Part shown: piece by piece, positions 50,310 through 59,807 of the stretch
How positions within the stretch are numbered: the stretch's first letter is position 1
Layout: each line of letters opens with the position of its first letter
Assembly: GCA_963805495.1 (NCBI GenBank)
Contig: CAWDUQ010000005.1
Span: forward strand, 248,001 to 312,000
Reading direction: 5' to 3'
Length of the DNA stretch: 64,000 nt
Source: DAHUXD01 sp963805495
GTDB taxonomy: Bacteria; Acidobacteriota; Thermoanaerobaculia; UBA5066; Gp7-AA6
The notes under the pieces: generated by a model
The model's database searches: none
The model's input: the letters and a program-made list of their open reading frames with translations, nothing else
Told to the model about the DNA's origin: nothing
Position numbers and translations under genes: made by a program

Positions 50310-51413
50310 TTACGGGATGGCTTTCCCCGCATCAAGGACGGCCTCGTACCGGTCCACCACATCGTGCCAACGATATCTCTCCCTGACGCGTTCGCGCGCC
50401 CGCTCCTTCCATACGGAGTGGCCGGCCGGATCATCCAGAACCCGGGCGAGCAGACGCGCCAGGCTGCCTTTTTCGTGCACCTGGAAAGGCAGGGCCGCAC
50501 CTCCCGCGACTTCCTCGTTCTCCGGCGTCGCGTTGTAGCAGACCACCCGCCCGTATCCGAGCGCCTCCACCAGGGCCGGGTGCGTGCCCCCGACTTCGGT
50601 CGCCTGGACGTACACGGCGGCCCGCGAGAGGAGCTGGCGGTACCCCTCCCCGTAGATCGCACCCGCGAGGATGACCCGGCGGTCGGCCATGGCGCGGATG
50701 CGCGCAATGTAGCCGACGGCATAGGGCGCATCGCCCACGACCACCAGCGGGACCTCTCCCGGCACGTCGCGGTACTCCCGCACCACCTCCTCCGCGTTGT
50801 TCTCCGGCTCGAGGCGCGACACGTAGAGCACGTACTTCCCGGTTGCGAGGCCGAGGCGGTCGAGGGCGTCGGCCCCGTCCGGCTCCGGCAGATCGCCGCC
50901 ATAGGGGATGAAGACCGAGGCGATGCCGTGCCGCTCGCGATAGTAGTCCTGGATCACGCGCGCGTCCGAGACGACGACGTCGGGGATGCGCGTCGAGAGC
51001 GATTCGGAGATCCGGTAGGCGAGCTTGCCCGCCGCGCTCCACTTTCGTCGATGGCGCTCGAGGCCGTCGACGTTCAAGACGACCCGCGTCTTTCCGGAGA
51101 GGCGGGGAAGAAACGACGTCGCCGCGTTGATGGCGTTGCAGACGAGGACGGCGTCGAACCGCTCGAAGGCCGCGTCGATGCCCGAGACGAGCCCGTGCGC
51201 GACCGTGTCGAGATACTTCGTCGGGATCGTCGGGAGCACGCGGATTTTCGCGCCGCGCCACTGCCGGAGATCCGGCTGCGCGTAGCGGGTGCGCGTGTAC
51301 ACCAGGACGTCGTGTCCCCGCGCTGCGAGGCCCGCCGAGAGCTCCTCGGCGAGCGTCTCGAAGCCGCCGTAGCGCGCGGGGATGCCGCGGGTGCCGAGGA
51401 TGCCGATGCGCAT
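50310..51413 (-). CDS. Glycosyltransferase family 4 protein (GT1-like with DUF1972)
   Basis: A 367-residue retaining glycosyltransferase. The N-terminal Rossmann lobe begins MRIGILGTRGIPARYGGFET (DUF1972), and the C-terminal donor lobe shows YVLYVSRLEPENNAEEVVRE, LVVVGDAPYAVGYIARIRA and the E-rich motif VQATEVGGTHPALVEALGYG. It would add a nucleotide-activated sugar to a lipid-linked glycan. It lies 84 bp after the GT2 gene and 42 bp before the sugar transferase. Confidence 0.9.
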   Translation of the reverse strand: MRIGILGTRGIPARYGGFETLAEELSAGLAARGHDVLVYTRTRYAQPDLRQWRGAKIRVLPTIPTKYLDTVAHGLVSGIDAAFERFDAVLVCNAINAATSFLPRLSGKTRVVLNVDGLERHRRKWSAAGKLAYRISESLSTRIPDVVVSDARVIQDYYRERHGIASVFIPYGGDLPEPDGADALDRLGLATGKYVLYVSRLEPENNAEEVVREYRDVPGEVPLVVVGDAPYAVGYIARIRAMADRRVILAGAIYGEGYRQLLSRAAVYVQATEVGGTHPALVEALGYGRVVCYNATPENEEVAGGAALPFQVHEKGSLARLLARVLDDPAGHSVWKERARERVRERYRWHDVVDRYEAVLDAGKAIP

Positions 51414-51476
51414 GCGGACGAGACGCTATCAGGGCTCGACCGGGCAGCCGCGACCCGGACACCGGAGGACGACCCC

Positions 51477-51568
51477 CGGCCGGCGGGAACGCCGCCCCTA
51501 CGACCCCTTGGCGGATCCGGACTTCGGGGCTTCGGTCGCAGGGGCGGGGCTCGTCCCCGCCCTCCCCT
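51477..51568. repeat. Two palindromic repeats, one inside the GT2 3' end
   Basis: The first (about 51477-51508) is a GGCCGGCGGGAACGCCGCCC palindrome ending CCTACG in the gap and over the stop. The second (about 51534-51568), GCAGGGGCGGGGCTCGTCCC with its complement, lies inside the last codons of the GT2 gene and encodes GRAGTSPAPA. Confidence 0.7.
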
Positions 51569-52511
51569 CGACCTTCGCCGCGATCTCCCTGCGCTTGCCC
51601 CACAGCCGCTTCCGGTTCCTCCACAGCCATCCGAACGCCGGCAGAGAGCTTCGCTCGACGGTGAGACAGGCGGCGAGGACGACGAAGTCGCGCGCAAGGG
51701 TTGGAACCAGCGTCCGCGCGCACTCGCCCGCCGTCTGGTTGTTGATCCGGAGGACGAAGCGATTCTTGACCGAGTGGAGATTGGCGAGAGCGGTCATCCG
51801 GCGCCGGCGCTCGGGCACGTTGCGCCGCCGGTGGTACGCCACGGCCGAAGGCACGTACAGCGCCCTCCAGCCGAGCTTGCGAAGCCGCCACGCGAGGTCC
51901 GCGTCTTCGCGGTAGAGAAAGAAGTCCGCGTCGAAGTAACCCGTCGAGATCTTCGCGCTCTCGAGCGCGGCGCGCCGATAGAACCCGGCCGCCCCCGACG
52001 CTCCGAACACCTCCTCCTCGCTTCGGTAGCGTCCCGCCGCCGGCTCGCCCGAGCCGCGGTCGAAGTGGCGGCCCGAGGCGGTGAAGTAGATCCCGGCCGA
52101 GTCGAGAAGGCCGTTTTCCGAGAGCGCGACGCCATCGCCCCGCAGGAGGCGTCCCGAGGCCGAGCCGACGTCCGCGGCGTCTTGCGCGTCGAGCCGCCGC
52201 GCCAGGATCGACGCGAAGTCGGGATCGAGGCGACAGTCCGGATTCAACGCCAGGACGTAGCGGCCGGTCGTCGCGTCGATGCCGGAGTTCATGGCGGCGG
52301 CGAAGCCGACGTTTGCGGAGAGGGCGAGCACCCGCACGTCCGGGGAGAGATCCCGCGCAACCTCGCGCGAGGAGTCCGCGGACGCGTTGTCGACGAGGAG
52401 GATCTCGCACGCCACTCCCGACTGCGCGAGGGCCGAGCCGAGCGAGACCGGAAGATCGCCGGCGTCCTCCTTGGAAACGACGATGATCGAAACGTCGGGG
52501 GCCGTGCTCAT
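51498..52511 (-). CDS. Glycosyltransferase family 2 (rhamnosyltransferase-like)
   Basis: A 337-residue inverting GT-A enzyme: VSIIVVSKEDAGDLPVSLGS, ILLVDNASADSSREVARDL, NVGFAAAMNSGIDATTGRYV and the DXD-type NPDCRLDPDF, with acceptor-side FYRRAALESAKISTGYFDAD. The last residues (GRAGTSPAPATEAP) come from a palindromic repeat, so the natural C-terminus was probably shorter. It overlaps the upstream GT2 gene (ATGA). Confidence 0.9.
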   Translation of the reverse strand: MSTAPDVSIIVVSKEDAGDLPVSLGSALAQSGVACEILLVDNASADSSREVARDLSPDVRVLALSANVGFAAAMNSGIDATTGRYVLALNPDCRLDPDFASILARRLDAQDAADVGSASGRLLRGDGVALSENGLLDSAGIYFTASGRHFDRGSGEPAAGRYRSEEEVFGASGAAGFYRRAALESAKISTGYFDADFFLYREDADLAWRLRKLGWRALYVPSAVAYHRRRNVPERRRRMTALANLHSVKNRFVLRINNQTAGECARTLVPTLARDFVVLAACLTVERSSLPAFGWLWRNRKRLWGKRREIAAKVEGRAGTSPAPATEAPKSGSAKGS

Positions 52512-53503
52512 GCAGCGTCGAGCCCGAGGGCGAGCTTCAGCACCCGGAAGTATGCCCGGGCGGCTTCCGGGCGCGGGCGCGGAACGTTCCGGCGAAAAGG
52601 AAGGATCAGGAGTCGAAGCCCCATCCCCTTCGCGAGAAGCAACCGATAGGCGAGCCGCGCGGCCGCGCCGTAGTGCGCGGCTCGGTACCGGATCGCGTTG
52701 CGGTAGAAGATCGGCAGGAATCGATCGTAGCCGAGCCGCGACGCGGAGTCTCCGCCCCGGTGCCGGAATCGGGCCTCCGGCAGGTACAGGATCCGGCCCT
52801 CCCGGCCGAGCCTCGCGCAGAGGTCCACGTCCTCGTGCCATGCCGGAACGAACCGCTCGTCGAATCCCCCCACCCGCGTAAAGACGTCCGCGCGCACCGC
52901 GAGCGCCGCCGCGGCCGCCTGCTCGACCGGAAACGAACGCCCGCGGTCGGAGTCGGCGTAGCGGAAGGCTCGGCGCAGAGCGTTGTTCGGACGCAGGTGA
53001 TCGAGGAGCAGCAGCTCGCGCGCATCGGAGGCGAAGGTTGGCAGCCGGCGCAGCTGAAAAGTGGCCTGGTCTTCCCGCCCGGGCGGCGCGAGCCGCAGCG
53101 GTCCGCCAGACGGCGCCTCGCCGTTCATCTCGATCAGGCGCGGCGCGACCGCCACGGCACCCGGGTCCGCGCCGAATGCCGCGGCGATCGCCGAGAAGGG
53201 CTCGCCCTCCGCCCGCGTGTCGGGGTTCAGGAACAGAAGGACGTCCGCCGATCCGGCCTGCGCCGCCTGGTTGGCGGCCGGCCCGAAGCCGCGGTTCTCC
53301 GGGTTCACGAGAATCGCCGCGTCGGGCCAGAGAGCGCGGAGGGCATCGACCGGCAGTCCGGCTCCGTTGTCGACGATCGTGAGGCGGACCTTCACACCGC
53401 CGGATGGAATGCGGCGACGCGCCTGCGCGAGCGAGGCGATCGCCTCCCGGAGCTCTTCGCCGTCCCGCCAGGACACGTAGACGACCCCGATCTCCCGGAT
53501 CAT
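52508..53503 (-). CDS. Glycosyltransferase family 2
   Basis: A 331-residue GT-A enzyme: IGVVYVSWRDGEELREAIAS, LTIVDNGAGLPV, NPENRGFGPAANQAAQAGSA, LFLNPDTRAEGE and VFTRVGGFDERFVPAWHEDV. This is the rhamnosyl- or galactofuranosyl-type family 2 fold. Its stop overlaps the next GT2 (ATGA) and its start overlaps the previous one the same way, so three GT2 genes are translationally chained. Confidence 0.9.
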   Translation of the reverse strand: MIREIGVVYVSWRDGEELREAIASLAQARRRIPSGGVKVRLTIVDNGAGLPVDALRALWPDAAILVNPENRGFGPAANQAAQAGSADVLLFLNPDTRAEGEPFSAIAAAFGADPGAVAVAPRLIEMNGEAPSGGPLRLAPPGREDQATFQLRRLPTFASDARELLLLDHLRPNNALRRAFRYADSDRGRSFPVEQAAAAALAVRADVFTRVGGFDERFVPAWHEDVDLCARLGREGRILYLPEARFRHRGGDSASRLGYDRFLPIFYRNAIRYRAAHYGAAARLAYRLLLAKGMGLRLLILPFRRNVPRPRPEAARAYFRVLKLALGLDAA

Positions 53504-54417
53504 GACGCGCCCGGTCCCGTCCCCGGAAAGCGCCCGAGCCGCCGCGACTCGTCGCGCGACCGCAGCGCCATGGCCGGCAGCCGGGGCCAGACGAGGAAGG
53601 GCAGCGCGAGGCCCCGCCATCCGACCTGCCGGACGTGCGCGAGGTCCGCCGCCAGCAGCGGCCCGAGGTGCCTCGCGAGCAGGCCCGGCTCGAAGTTGCG
53701 AAAGAGCGTGCGCCAGCGGTTGCGGGACGTCCAGAACGCCCGCCTCCAGGGCGTGCGGCGGCCGGTCAGCGAGCCCTCGTGCCGCGCAACCGCTCGCGGA
53801 TCGCACAGGAACCTCCAGCCGGCGCGCGTCAGGCGGAGCGACAGGTCGACGTCCTCGTAGTAGGCGAAGAAAGAATCGTCGAAGACGGCGCCCGGAGCGG
53901 CGACGGCTTCGAGCGCGTCGCGGCGGTAGAGCGTCGCCGTCGCCGAAACCCCCGGGACCTCGAAGGGCGTGCGCGGGACTTCCGAGGCGTCCGCGCCGCC
54001 GTAGAGGGGGACGGCCTCGCCGCGGCGGTTCCAGCCGATACCCGCCGTATCGACGAGCCGGCCGTCCTGAGAAAGGACGAGGCCCTGGGCAGCCGCGATC
54101 CGGTCGTCGCCGCCGAGCCGGGCCGCCAGCCGCGCCGCGTAGTCCGGCTCGAGCACGGCGTCGTTGTTCAGCAGCAGCACGAAGGGCGCCCGCGTGCGTG
54201 CGATCCCCTCGTTGGCGGCGCCCGCGAAGCCCAGGTTGCGGGAGAAGCCGATCACGCGGGCCGAGGGGGCCTCGGCGGCGATGCGTCCCCGCTCGTCGGG
54301 TCGTGACCCGTTGTCGACCACGACGGCCGAGAGATGCACGTCCCTCTGGCGCTCCAGGGAGGCCAGGGCGCGAAAGAGCGCGTCGCCGCCGTCGCGGTTG
54401 ACGACGACGCAATCCAC
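53500..54417 (-). CDS. Glycosyltransferase family 2, first gene of the glycan operon
   Basis: A family 2 enzyme of about 305 residues: DCVVVNRDGGDALFRALASL, VVVDNGSRPDERGRIAAEAP, RNLGFAGAANEGIARTRAPF, LLLNNDAVLEPDYAARLAAR and the acidic FFAYYEDVDLSLRLTRAG. Its start is uncertain: GTG 54417 places the fold at the N-terminus, TTG 54444 and ATG 54504 are also in frame. The last would add 29 basic residues and overlap the serS start codon on the other strand, so I prefer 54417. The C-terminus has no other domain. Confidence 0.85.
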   Translation of the reverse strand: MDCVVVNRDGGDALFRALASLERQRDVHLSAVVVDNGSRPDERGRIAAEAPSARVIGFSRNLGFAGAANEGIARTRAPFVLLLNNDAVLEPDYAARLAARLGGDDRIAAAQGLVLSQDGRLVDTAGIGWNRRGEAVPLYGGADASEVPRTPFEVPGVSATATLYRRDALEAVAAPGAVFDDSFFAYYEDVDLSLRLTRAGWRFLCDPRAVARHEGSLTGRRTPWRRAFWTSRNRWRTLFRNFEPGLLARHLGPLLAADLAHVRQVGWRGLALPFLVWPRLPAMALRSRDESRRLGRFPGTGPGAS

Positions 54418-54463
54418 GTCCGGCGTTCGGGAGGGCCCGCTCAAGCGGTTGACTCGATTGCGG

Positions 54464-54491
54464 TTGACTCGATCGGCGTGCGCGATATGAA
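54464..54491 (+). promoter_or_regulatory. Promoter of serS with duplicated -35 block
   Basis: A -35 box TTGACT (54464-54469), a 16-base spacer and a -10 box TATGAA (54486-54491), just before the serS start codon. The 14-bp block GCGGTTGACTCGAT occurs twice in tandem (54445-54458 and 54460-54473), giving two -35 candidates. Predicted transcription begins about 54498, so the leader would be only about five bases. Confidence 0.5.
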
Positions 54492-54502
54492 ATCGCCTTT
54501 TC

Positions 54503-55759
<1,257 letters not shown>

Positions 55760-55776
55760 CCGGTCGGGCGCATCGC

Positions 55777-56592
55777 GTGCCGCAGAAGCACGTCTTCGAG
55801 GCGGTCCTCTCCGCGGCGCGCCGGCGGCCGGGCTACGCGAACCTGCGGGTCCTCGACCTTTCCGCCGGGCGCGGCGAGATTGCCGCCGCTCTCGCGCGGG
55901 ACGGCTGCGCGGTCCGCGGAACGCACTTCCGCGCCGACGACTACAAGCTGGCCGATCCCGGCAAGCCCGTCGAGACGGCCGGCCTCCCGATCGACGCCGA
56001 CGTCGACCTGACCCGCCCGCTCCCATACCCGGACGCCGCGTTCGACCTCGTCATCCTCTGCGAGGTCGCCGAGCACCTCCCGACCTGGATCCCGATCGTC
56101 GCCGAGATCGGCCGCGTGCTCGCGCCGGGCGGAAGCCTCGTCCTTTCGACGCCGAACGTCGCGCGCCTTCACTCGCGCTGGCATTTCTTCTGGACGGGGA
56201 CCCACAAGCTGATCCGCCGCCGCACCGGTTGGGATCTCGCGGCCGACGATCTCTATGCGTACCACGTCAGCCCGGTGGACTTTCCGCTGCTCCACACGCT
56301 GCTGCGCCAGTCTGGCCTCTCGATCGAGAGGATCGACGTCACCCGGTTCAAATGGAAGCACGCGTGGCTCTTCCTGCTCTACCCTTTCGTCTGGCTCTCG
56401 ACCCGGCTCGAGACCCGCCGCCACCGCGGCGGCCCCGAGCACGCCCGCGGCGAGGACGACCTCTTCGACTGGATGACCCGCCCCGCCATGCTCGGCAGCG
56501 AGCAGCTCCTCCTGACCGCCCGAAAAACCGTGGGGTCAGGTCTCGAAATTTCGGTTCCGGCCTATCCGAAAAATCGAGACCTGACCCCGTAG
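55777..56592 (+). CDS. Class I SAM-dependent methyltransferase, C-terminus from a repeat
   Basis: A 271-residue methyltransferase: LRVLDLSAGRGEIAAALARD is the SAM-binding motif I, DLVILCEVAEHLPTWIPI motif II and LAPGGSLVLSTPNVARL motif III. It resembles enzymes of envelope or secondary metabolism, but the substrate is unknown. A basic patch with a hydrophobic helix near residues 190-205 could be membrane-associated. It begins with GTG 17 bp after serS. The last 20 codons are one arm and the spacer of a REP-like palindrome (56532-56588), so the original end was probably different. Confidence 0.85.
   Translation: MPQKHVFEAVLSAARRRPGYANLRVLDLSAGRGEIAAALARDGCAVRGTHFRADDYKLADPGKPVETAGLPIDADVDLTRPLPYPDAAFDLVILCEVAEHLPTWIPIVAEIGRVLAPGGSLVLSTPNVARLHSRWHFFWTGTHKLIRRRTGWDLAADDLYAYHVSPVDFPLLHTLLRQSGLSIERIDVTRFKWKHAWLFLLYPFVWLSTRLETRRHRGGPEHARGEDDLFDWMTRPAMLGSEQLLLTARKTVGSGLEISVPAYPKNRDLTP
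56532..56588. repeat. REP-like inverted repeat, 23-bp arms
   Basis: Two inverted arms: left 56532-56554 begins GGGGTCAGGTCTCGAAATTT, right 56566-56588 is its complement at 21 of 23 positions, with an 11-base spacer. The GGGGTCAGGTCTCGA motif recalls REP elements linked to tyrosine (RAYT) transposases in other bacteria. It encodes the C-terminus of the methyltransferase. Confidence 0.85.
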
Positions 56593-56607
56593 AGTTTCGG
56601 TTTCCCC

Positions 56608-57207
56608 CTAGCGGGGAGGGACGAGGGCGCCGGCCGAGACGATCATCTTCATCGCCTGTTCCGGCGTCATGTCGAGGTAGGTCACCTTCTCCTCGGGTAC
56701 GACGAGGAGGAAGCCCGTCGTCGGGTTGACGGCGCTCGGGATGAAGAGGCTGCAGAGCTTGCGCCCCGTCTTCTCGCTCGCCTCGCTCGCGGCCGTCGAC
56801 GTGACGAACCCGAGACCCCAGGTCCCCGGCGACGGGAACTCGACGATCGCCACCCGGCCGAAGGCGCCGACGCGCGACGGTCCGAGCAGCAGCTCCGCGA
56901 TCTGTCGAAGCGTCGCGTAAATCTTGTTGATGAGCGGAACGCGGTGCATGAGCCGGTCCCAGAGCCCGAAGACACGCTTGCCGAGAAGGTTCGCCGTGAC
57001 GAACCCGAGGAGGAGCAGCAGGACGTTCAGCAGCACGAAGCCGAGGCCGAGCACCGAGATGCCGCGCGCGCGGAGCTCCCGGCCGAGGATGTCGTCGAAG
57101 AACTTGAAGAGCTTCCAGACGACCCAGGCCGTCAGCGCCGTCGGCGCGAGGACGACGATGCCGGCAACGTAGTAGCGCCGGAGTCGGGTCCCGAAGGTCG
57201 CGGACAT
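56608..57207 (-). CDS. DUF502 family membrane protein
   Basis: A 199-residue membrane protein of the DUF502 family, function unknown. The N-terminal half has two hydrophobic helices (AGIVVLAPTALTAWVVWKL, LGLGFVLLNVLLLLLGFVTA), followed by the family block RLMHRVPLINKIYATLRQ. The soluble part includes FPSPGTWGLGFVTSTAAS and FIPSAVNPTTGFLLVVPEE, typical family features. The start is ATG 57207, eight bases after AGGA; an ATG at 57216 adds three residues. Confidence 0.88.
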   Translation of the reverse strand: MSATFGTRLRRYYVAGIVVLAPTALTAWVVWKLFKFFDDILGRELRARGISVLGLGFVLLNVLLLLLGFVTANLLGKRVFGLWDRLMHRVPLINKIYATLRQIAELLLGPSRVGAFGRVAIVEFPSPGTWGLGFVTSTAASEASEKTGRKLCSLFIPSAVNPTTGFLLVVPEEKVTYLDMTPEQAMKMIVSAGALVPPR

Positions 57208-57239
57208 CGCTTTCATCCTAACCCGTACAATGGACGGCA

Positions 57240-58277
57240 ATGCGATTTCGGCGCGCCGTGCTCTGCGTCCCCGTGCTGCTGACGCCGGCCGCCGCCGTCC
57301 TGGCCATCTGGCAAAACTCCGGGCCGCCGGGCACCCGCGCCAACGCGGTCAGCGCTTCGGGCAACGAGCCGTCCGTCGCCTACGCGGCCGCCACGGTCCT
57401 GGAATCCTCGACGAGCGCGCTGTACCGAACGGATGACGGCGGCCAGTCTTGGACGGCCCTCGCCGAGGCGTCGCGAGGCGATTCCTACGCGCAGATCTTC
57501 GCGGATCCCCGCGTCGGCGGACGCGTCTTCGCCGCGCTGCAGAAGGCCACCGGGTCGACGGACATCGTGCGCTCGATCGACCACGGCGACAACTGGAACA
57601 CCGTTCTCACGGTTTCGACGCGCTGCGTCCCGTCCTTCGAGACGGGTGCGGGAGCGGACTCGCTGCTCTTCGGCTGCGGGACTCGCTTCTTCCGGACGGC
57701 CGACGCGGGTCTCTCCTGGAACGAGCCGGCGACGCCCTTCACCGAGAACGTCCGGTTGACGGCCGGAGGGGGTGGGGCCCTTTACGCCTACGGACTCTCG
57801 CGCATCTTCCGCAGCCTCACGGGCGGTTCATCGTGGGTCGATGCCGGCGCCGCCCCGCCGGCCTGCCCCGGACTGCTTTCGCTGCGCATCGATCCCGCCG
57901 ACCCGTCGACATTCATCGCGGGGACGGGCGTCATCGGTGCCGGCGGCTTTCAGTGCGGGGGCGTCTACCGCAGCACCAACGCCGGGGCGAGCTGGTCCGC
58001 GCCCGGTCTCTCCGGTGTCTACGTCACGGACCTCGCCTTCGATCCGACGGATTCCTCCCGCGTCTACGCCTGCGCGATCTACGTCGCCGGCATCCTGCCG
58101 CCCGGCGGCGTCTATGCCAGCGGCGACGGCGGCCGCTCGTTCGGAGACCTCCGCCTGCCGACGACCGGCGCCCTCGACCTCGCCGTCTCCGCCAACGGCG
58201 GCCTCGTCCACGCGGCGACCGCCCTCGGCGTCTACGAGGAGCGCATTCGCCGGACGCGTGTCGTCCCGCCGCGGTAG
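57240..58277 (+). CDS. Secreted BNR/Asp-box beta-propeller protein
   Basis: A 345-residue exported protein with a signal peptide (LCVPVLLTPAAAVLAIW). The rest is a beta-propeller with repeated S-x-D-x-G-x-x-W motifs: YRTDDGGQSWTALAEA, RSIDHGDNWNTVL, FRTADAGLSWNEPA, YRSTNAGASWSAPG and YASGDGGRSFGDLR. Such Asp-box blades occur in sialidases and YCF48-like proteins; no enzymatic residues are seen. It is divergent from DUF502, with 32 bp between the starts. Confidence 0.85.
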   Translation: MRFRRAVLCVPVLLTPAAAVLAIWQNSGPPGTRANAVSASGNEPSVAYAAATVLESSTSALYRTDDGGQSWTALAEASRGDSYAQIFADPRVGGRVFAALQKATGSTDIVRSIDHGDNWNTVLTVSTRCVPSFETGAGADSLLFGCGTRFFRTADAGLSWNEPATPFTENVRLTAGGGGALYAYGLSRIFRSLTGGSSWVDAGAAPPACPGLLSLRIDPADPSTFIAGTGVIGAGGFQCGGVYRSTNAGASWSAPGLSGVYVTDLAFDPTDSSRVYACAIYVAGILPPGGVYASGDGGRSFGDLRLPTTGALDLAVSANGGLVHAATALGVYEERIRRTRVVPPR

Positions 58278-58280
58278 GGA

Positions 58281-58315
58281 CCTGGCGAAAAAAGTGGCGG
58301 ATGAGGACGGGATTT
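58281..58315 (-). repeat. Truncated copy of the tRNA-Ser 3' end and flank
   Basis: The sequence TGGCGGATGAGGACGGGATT (within 58294-58315) resembles the 3' part of tRNA-Ser at 58402-58424 (TGGCGGAGAGGACGGGATTT), same orientation, 108 bp apart. The flank CTGGCGAAA also matches CCGGCGAAA. On the minus strand it is followed by a run of six T, as a tRNA terminator would be. Confidence 0.6.
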
Positions 58316-58401
58316 AACGCCGCGCTTCGCGCGACGTTCCGTACCGCCGAGGGTCTGCCTCTGGTGGTCGGGTCGAACCCGTGGTGACAGCCCGGCGAAA
58401 G

Positions 58402-58495
58402 TGGCGGAGAGGACGGGATTTGAACCCGTGGTAGAGGTTTAAGCCCCTACGGCGGTTTAGCAAACCGCTGGTTTAAGCCACTCACCCACCTCTCC
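58402..58495 (-). tRNA. tRNA-Ser (anticodon GCU), 94 nt
   Basis: A class II tRNA with a long variable arm on the minus strand: 5' GGAGAGGTGGGTGAGTGGCT, anticodon loop TTTGCTAAA (GCU), a variable-arm stem (CGTAGGGGCTTAAACCTCTA) and a T-arm with GTTCAAATC. The 3' acceptor strand CCTCTCC pairs with the 5' end; CCA is encoded. A truncated 3' copy lies 110 bp downstream. Confidence 0.95.
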
Positions 58496-58556
58496 GCGAG
58501 CGGTCTGGGCGCCGATGCTAATGGATTGCGCTCGGATTGGGAAACCAGGCCTTCGA

Positions 58557-59612
58557 TCAGTCTCCTGCATGGCCTTTCCCGCTCAACCATTCCTGCTCTT
58601 GCTGCCGCCTTCTGGCGTCGTGGTCCCGGGAGTGCTGCATGATTTCGGAGATACCGGGCACGGAATACATGAAGTCCGAATAGCGACGGATCTCACGCTC
58701 ATCCTGGCCATCGAGGATCTCCAACGCCAGCTTTACGAGTGCGCCTCTTTCCTCCCGGAGAAGCTGCTCACCCAAACTCGCGCTCGCCCGGCGCGGGCTG
58801 CCGAAGTAGCCGGGCCAGCGCTCGGCCCTGGCCAGGGTCACCAGATCGGCAACGTCGTGAGCGGTGACAGGTCGGGCTTTCACGACGCCGCCGGGTACGA
58901 GATCCGGTCGCAAATGCCAGACAATGCTCTGCTCCCACGCTCCTGCATGCACGGTGAAGCCGTCCTCCGCCATTCCATCGCTTCCTATGGCCGCCTTCAG
59001 GATGGAGTCGGGACCGGGTTTGTCGGGGAGGAGCCCCTCCAGGTGGACCATGTGGCCGCCATAGGTGTCTCGGAAGTAGTCGCCGGCCTGATCCAAGGCG
59101 CGGTTGTGATCGGGACTGCCGTGCGCGTGGATCAAGAAAATCCATCGGAAGCCCTGCTCGCCCAATTCGGCCGCCAGGTCCATGAACACCGCCCGAAGCG
59201 TCTCGGGCCGCACGGCGTAGGTCCCCGGAAAAGAGTACTTCCCGCCGATCTCGTTTGCACCCCCTGAGCCCAGCGGAATCGTCGGAAACACGACGACTGT
59301 CCACCCGGGTCGCGCGGCGATTGCCTTCGCCAATTCGCGAGCCAGGTACTCGTTGAGATAGCCGTCCGCGAAGGAGGGCAGGTAGGGGCCATGCTCCTCC
59401 AGAATTCCGCCCGGCAGGAGCACTACGGTTTTGGTTCGATCCAGCGCGCGGATCTGCTCGGTGTTGAGCTCGGCGACTTGGTGGACCTTGGGACCTGCCC
59501 GACGAGGGGACGCCGCCGAAGGATTGATCGAAAGAGTGCCCAGCGACAACAGGCTCAGGAGCAGGACTCGGGTTGGGCGCCGCCGCCGAAGATTCTGGAG
59601 ACGAGGATTCAT
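58557..59612 (-). CDS. Creatininase-family protein, exported
   Basis: A 351-residue protein with a signal sequence (RVLLLSLLSLGTLSINPSAA). The creatininase fold shows the metal-binding pattern of the family: VVLLPGGILEEHGPYLPSF (EEHG with metal ligands), the second ligand region IFLIHAHGSPDHNRALD, SDGMAEDGFTVHAGAWEQS (DGMAE and HAG) and the late HLRPDLVPGG. Relatives hydrolyse creatinine or related amides, including steps in riboflavin, F420 or peptide maturation, so the substrate is open. The ATG at 59612 lies seven bases after GGGGAGG. Confidence 0.88.
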   Translation of the reverse strand: MNPRLQNLRRRRPTRVLLLSLLSLGTLSINPSAASPRRAGPKVHQVAELNTEQIRALDRTKTVVLLPGGILEEHGPYLPSFADGYLNEYLARELAKAIAARPGWTVVVFPTIPLGSGGANEIGGKYSFPGTYAVRPETLRAVFMDLAAELGEQGFRWIFLIHAHGSPDHNRALDQAGDYFRDTYGGHMVHLEGLLPDKPGPDSILKAAIGSDGMAEDGFTVHAGAWEQSIVWHLRPDLVPGGVVKARPVTAHDVADLVTLARAERWPGYFGSPRRASASLGEQLLREERGALVKLALEILDGQDEREIRRYSDFMYSVPGISEIMQHSRDHDARRRQQEQEWLSGKGHAGD

Positions 59613-59807
59613 GCGGACCTCCCCATTAACGATTCGCCGTCGAATATAGCCGAGGGAGTCGCCCCGTCCCGGGAAGACTCGCGCCGGAGTCCAGCCTTCA
59701 CCTCGGGAGCGCGTCAAAGCCGCCTGCGATGGCGGAGTGTCGAGGGTTGCCCATCGGCCCTACACAATGCGAATCACCTTGGGCGGGCGCGGTACCATGC
59801 GCGCCAA

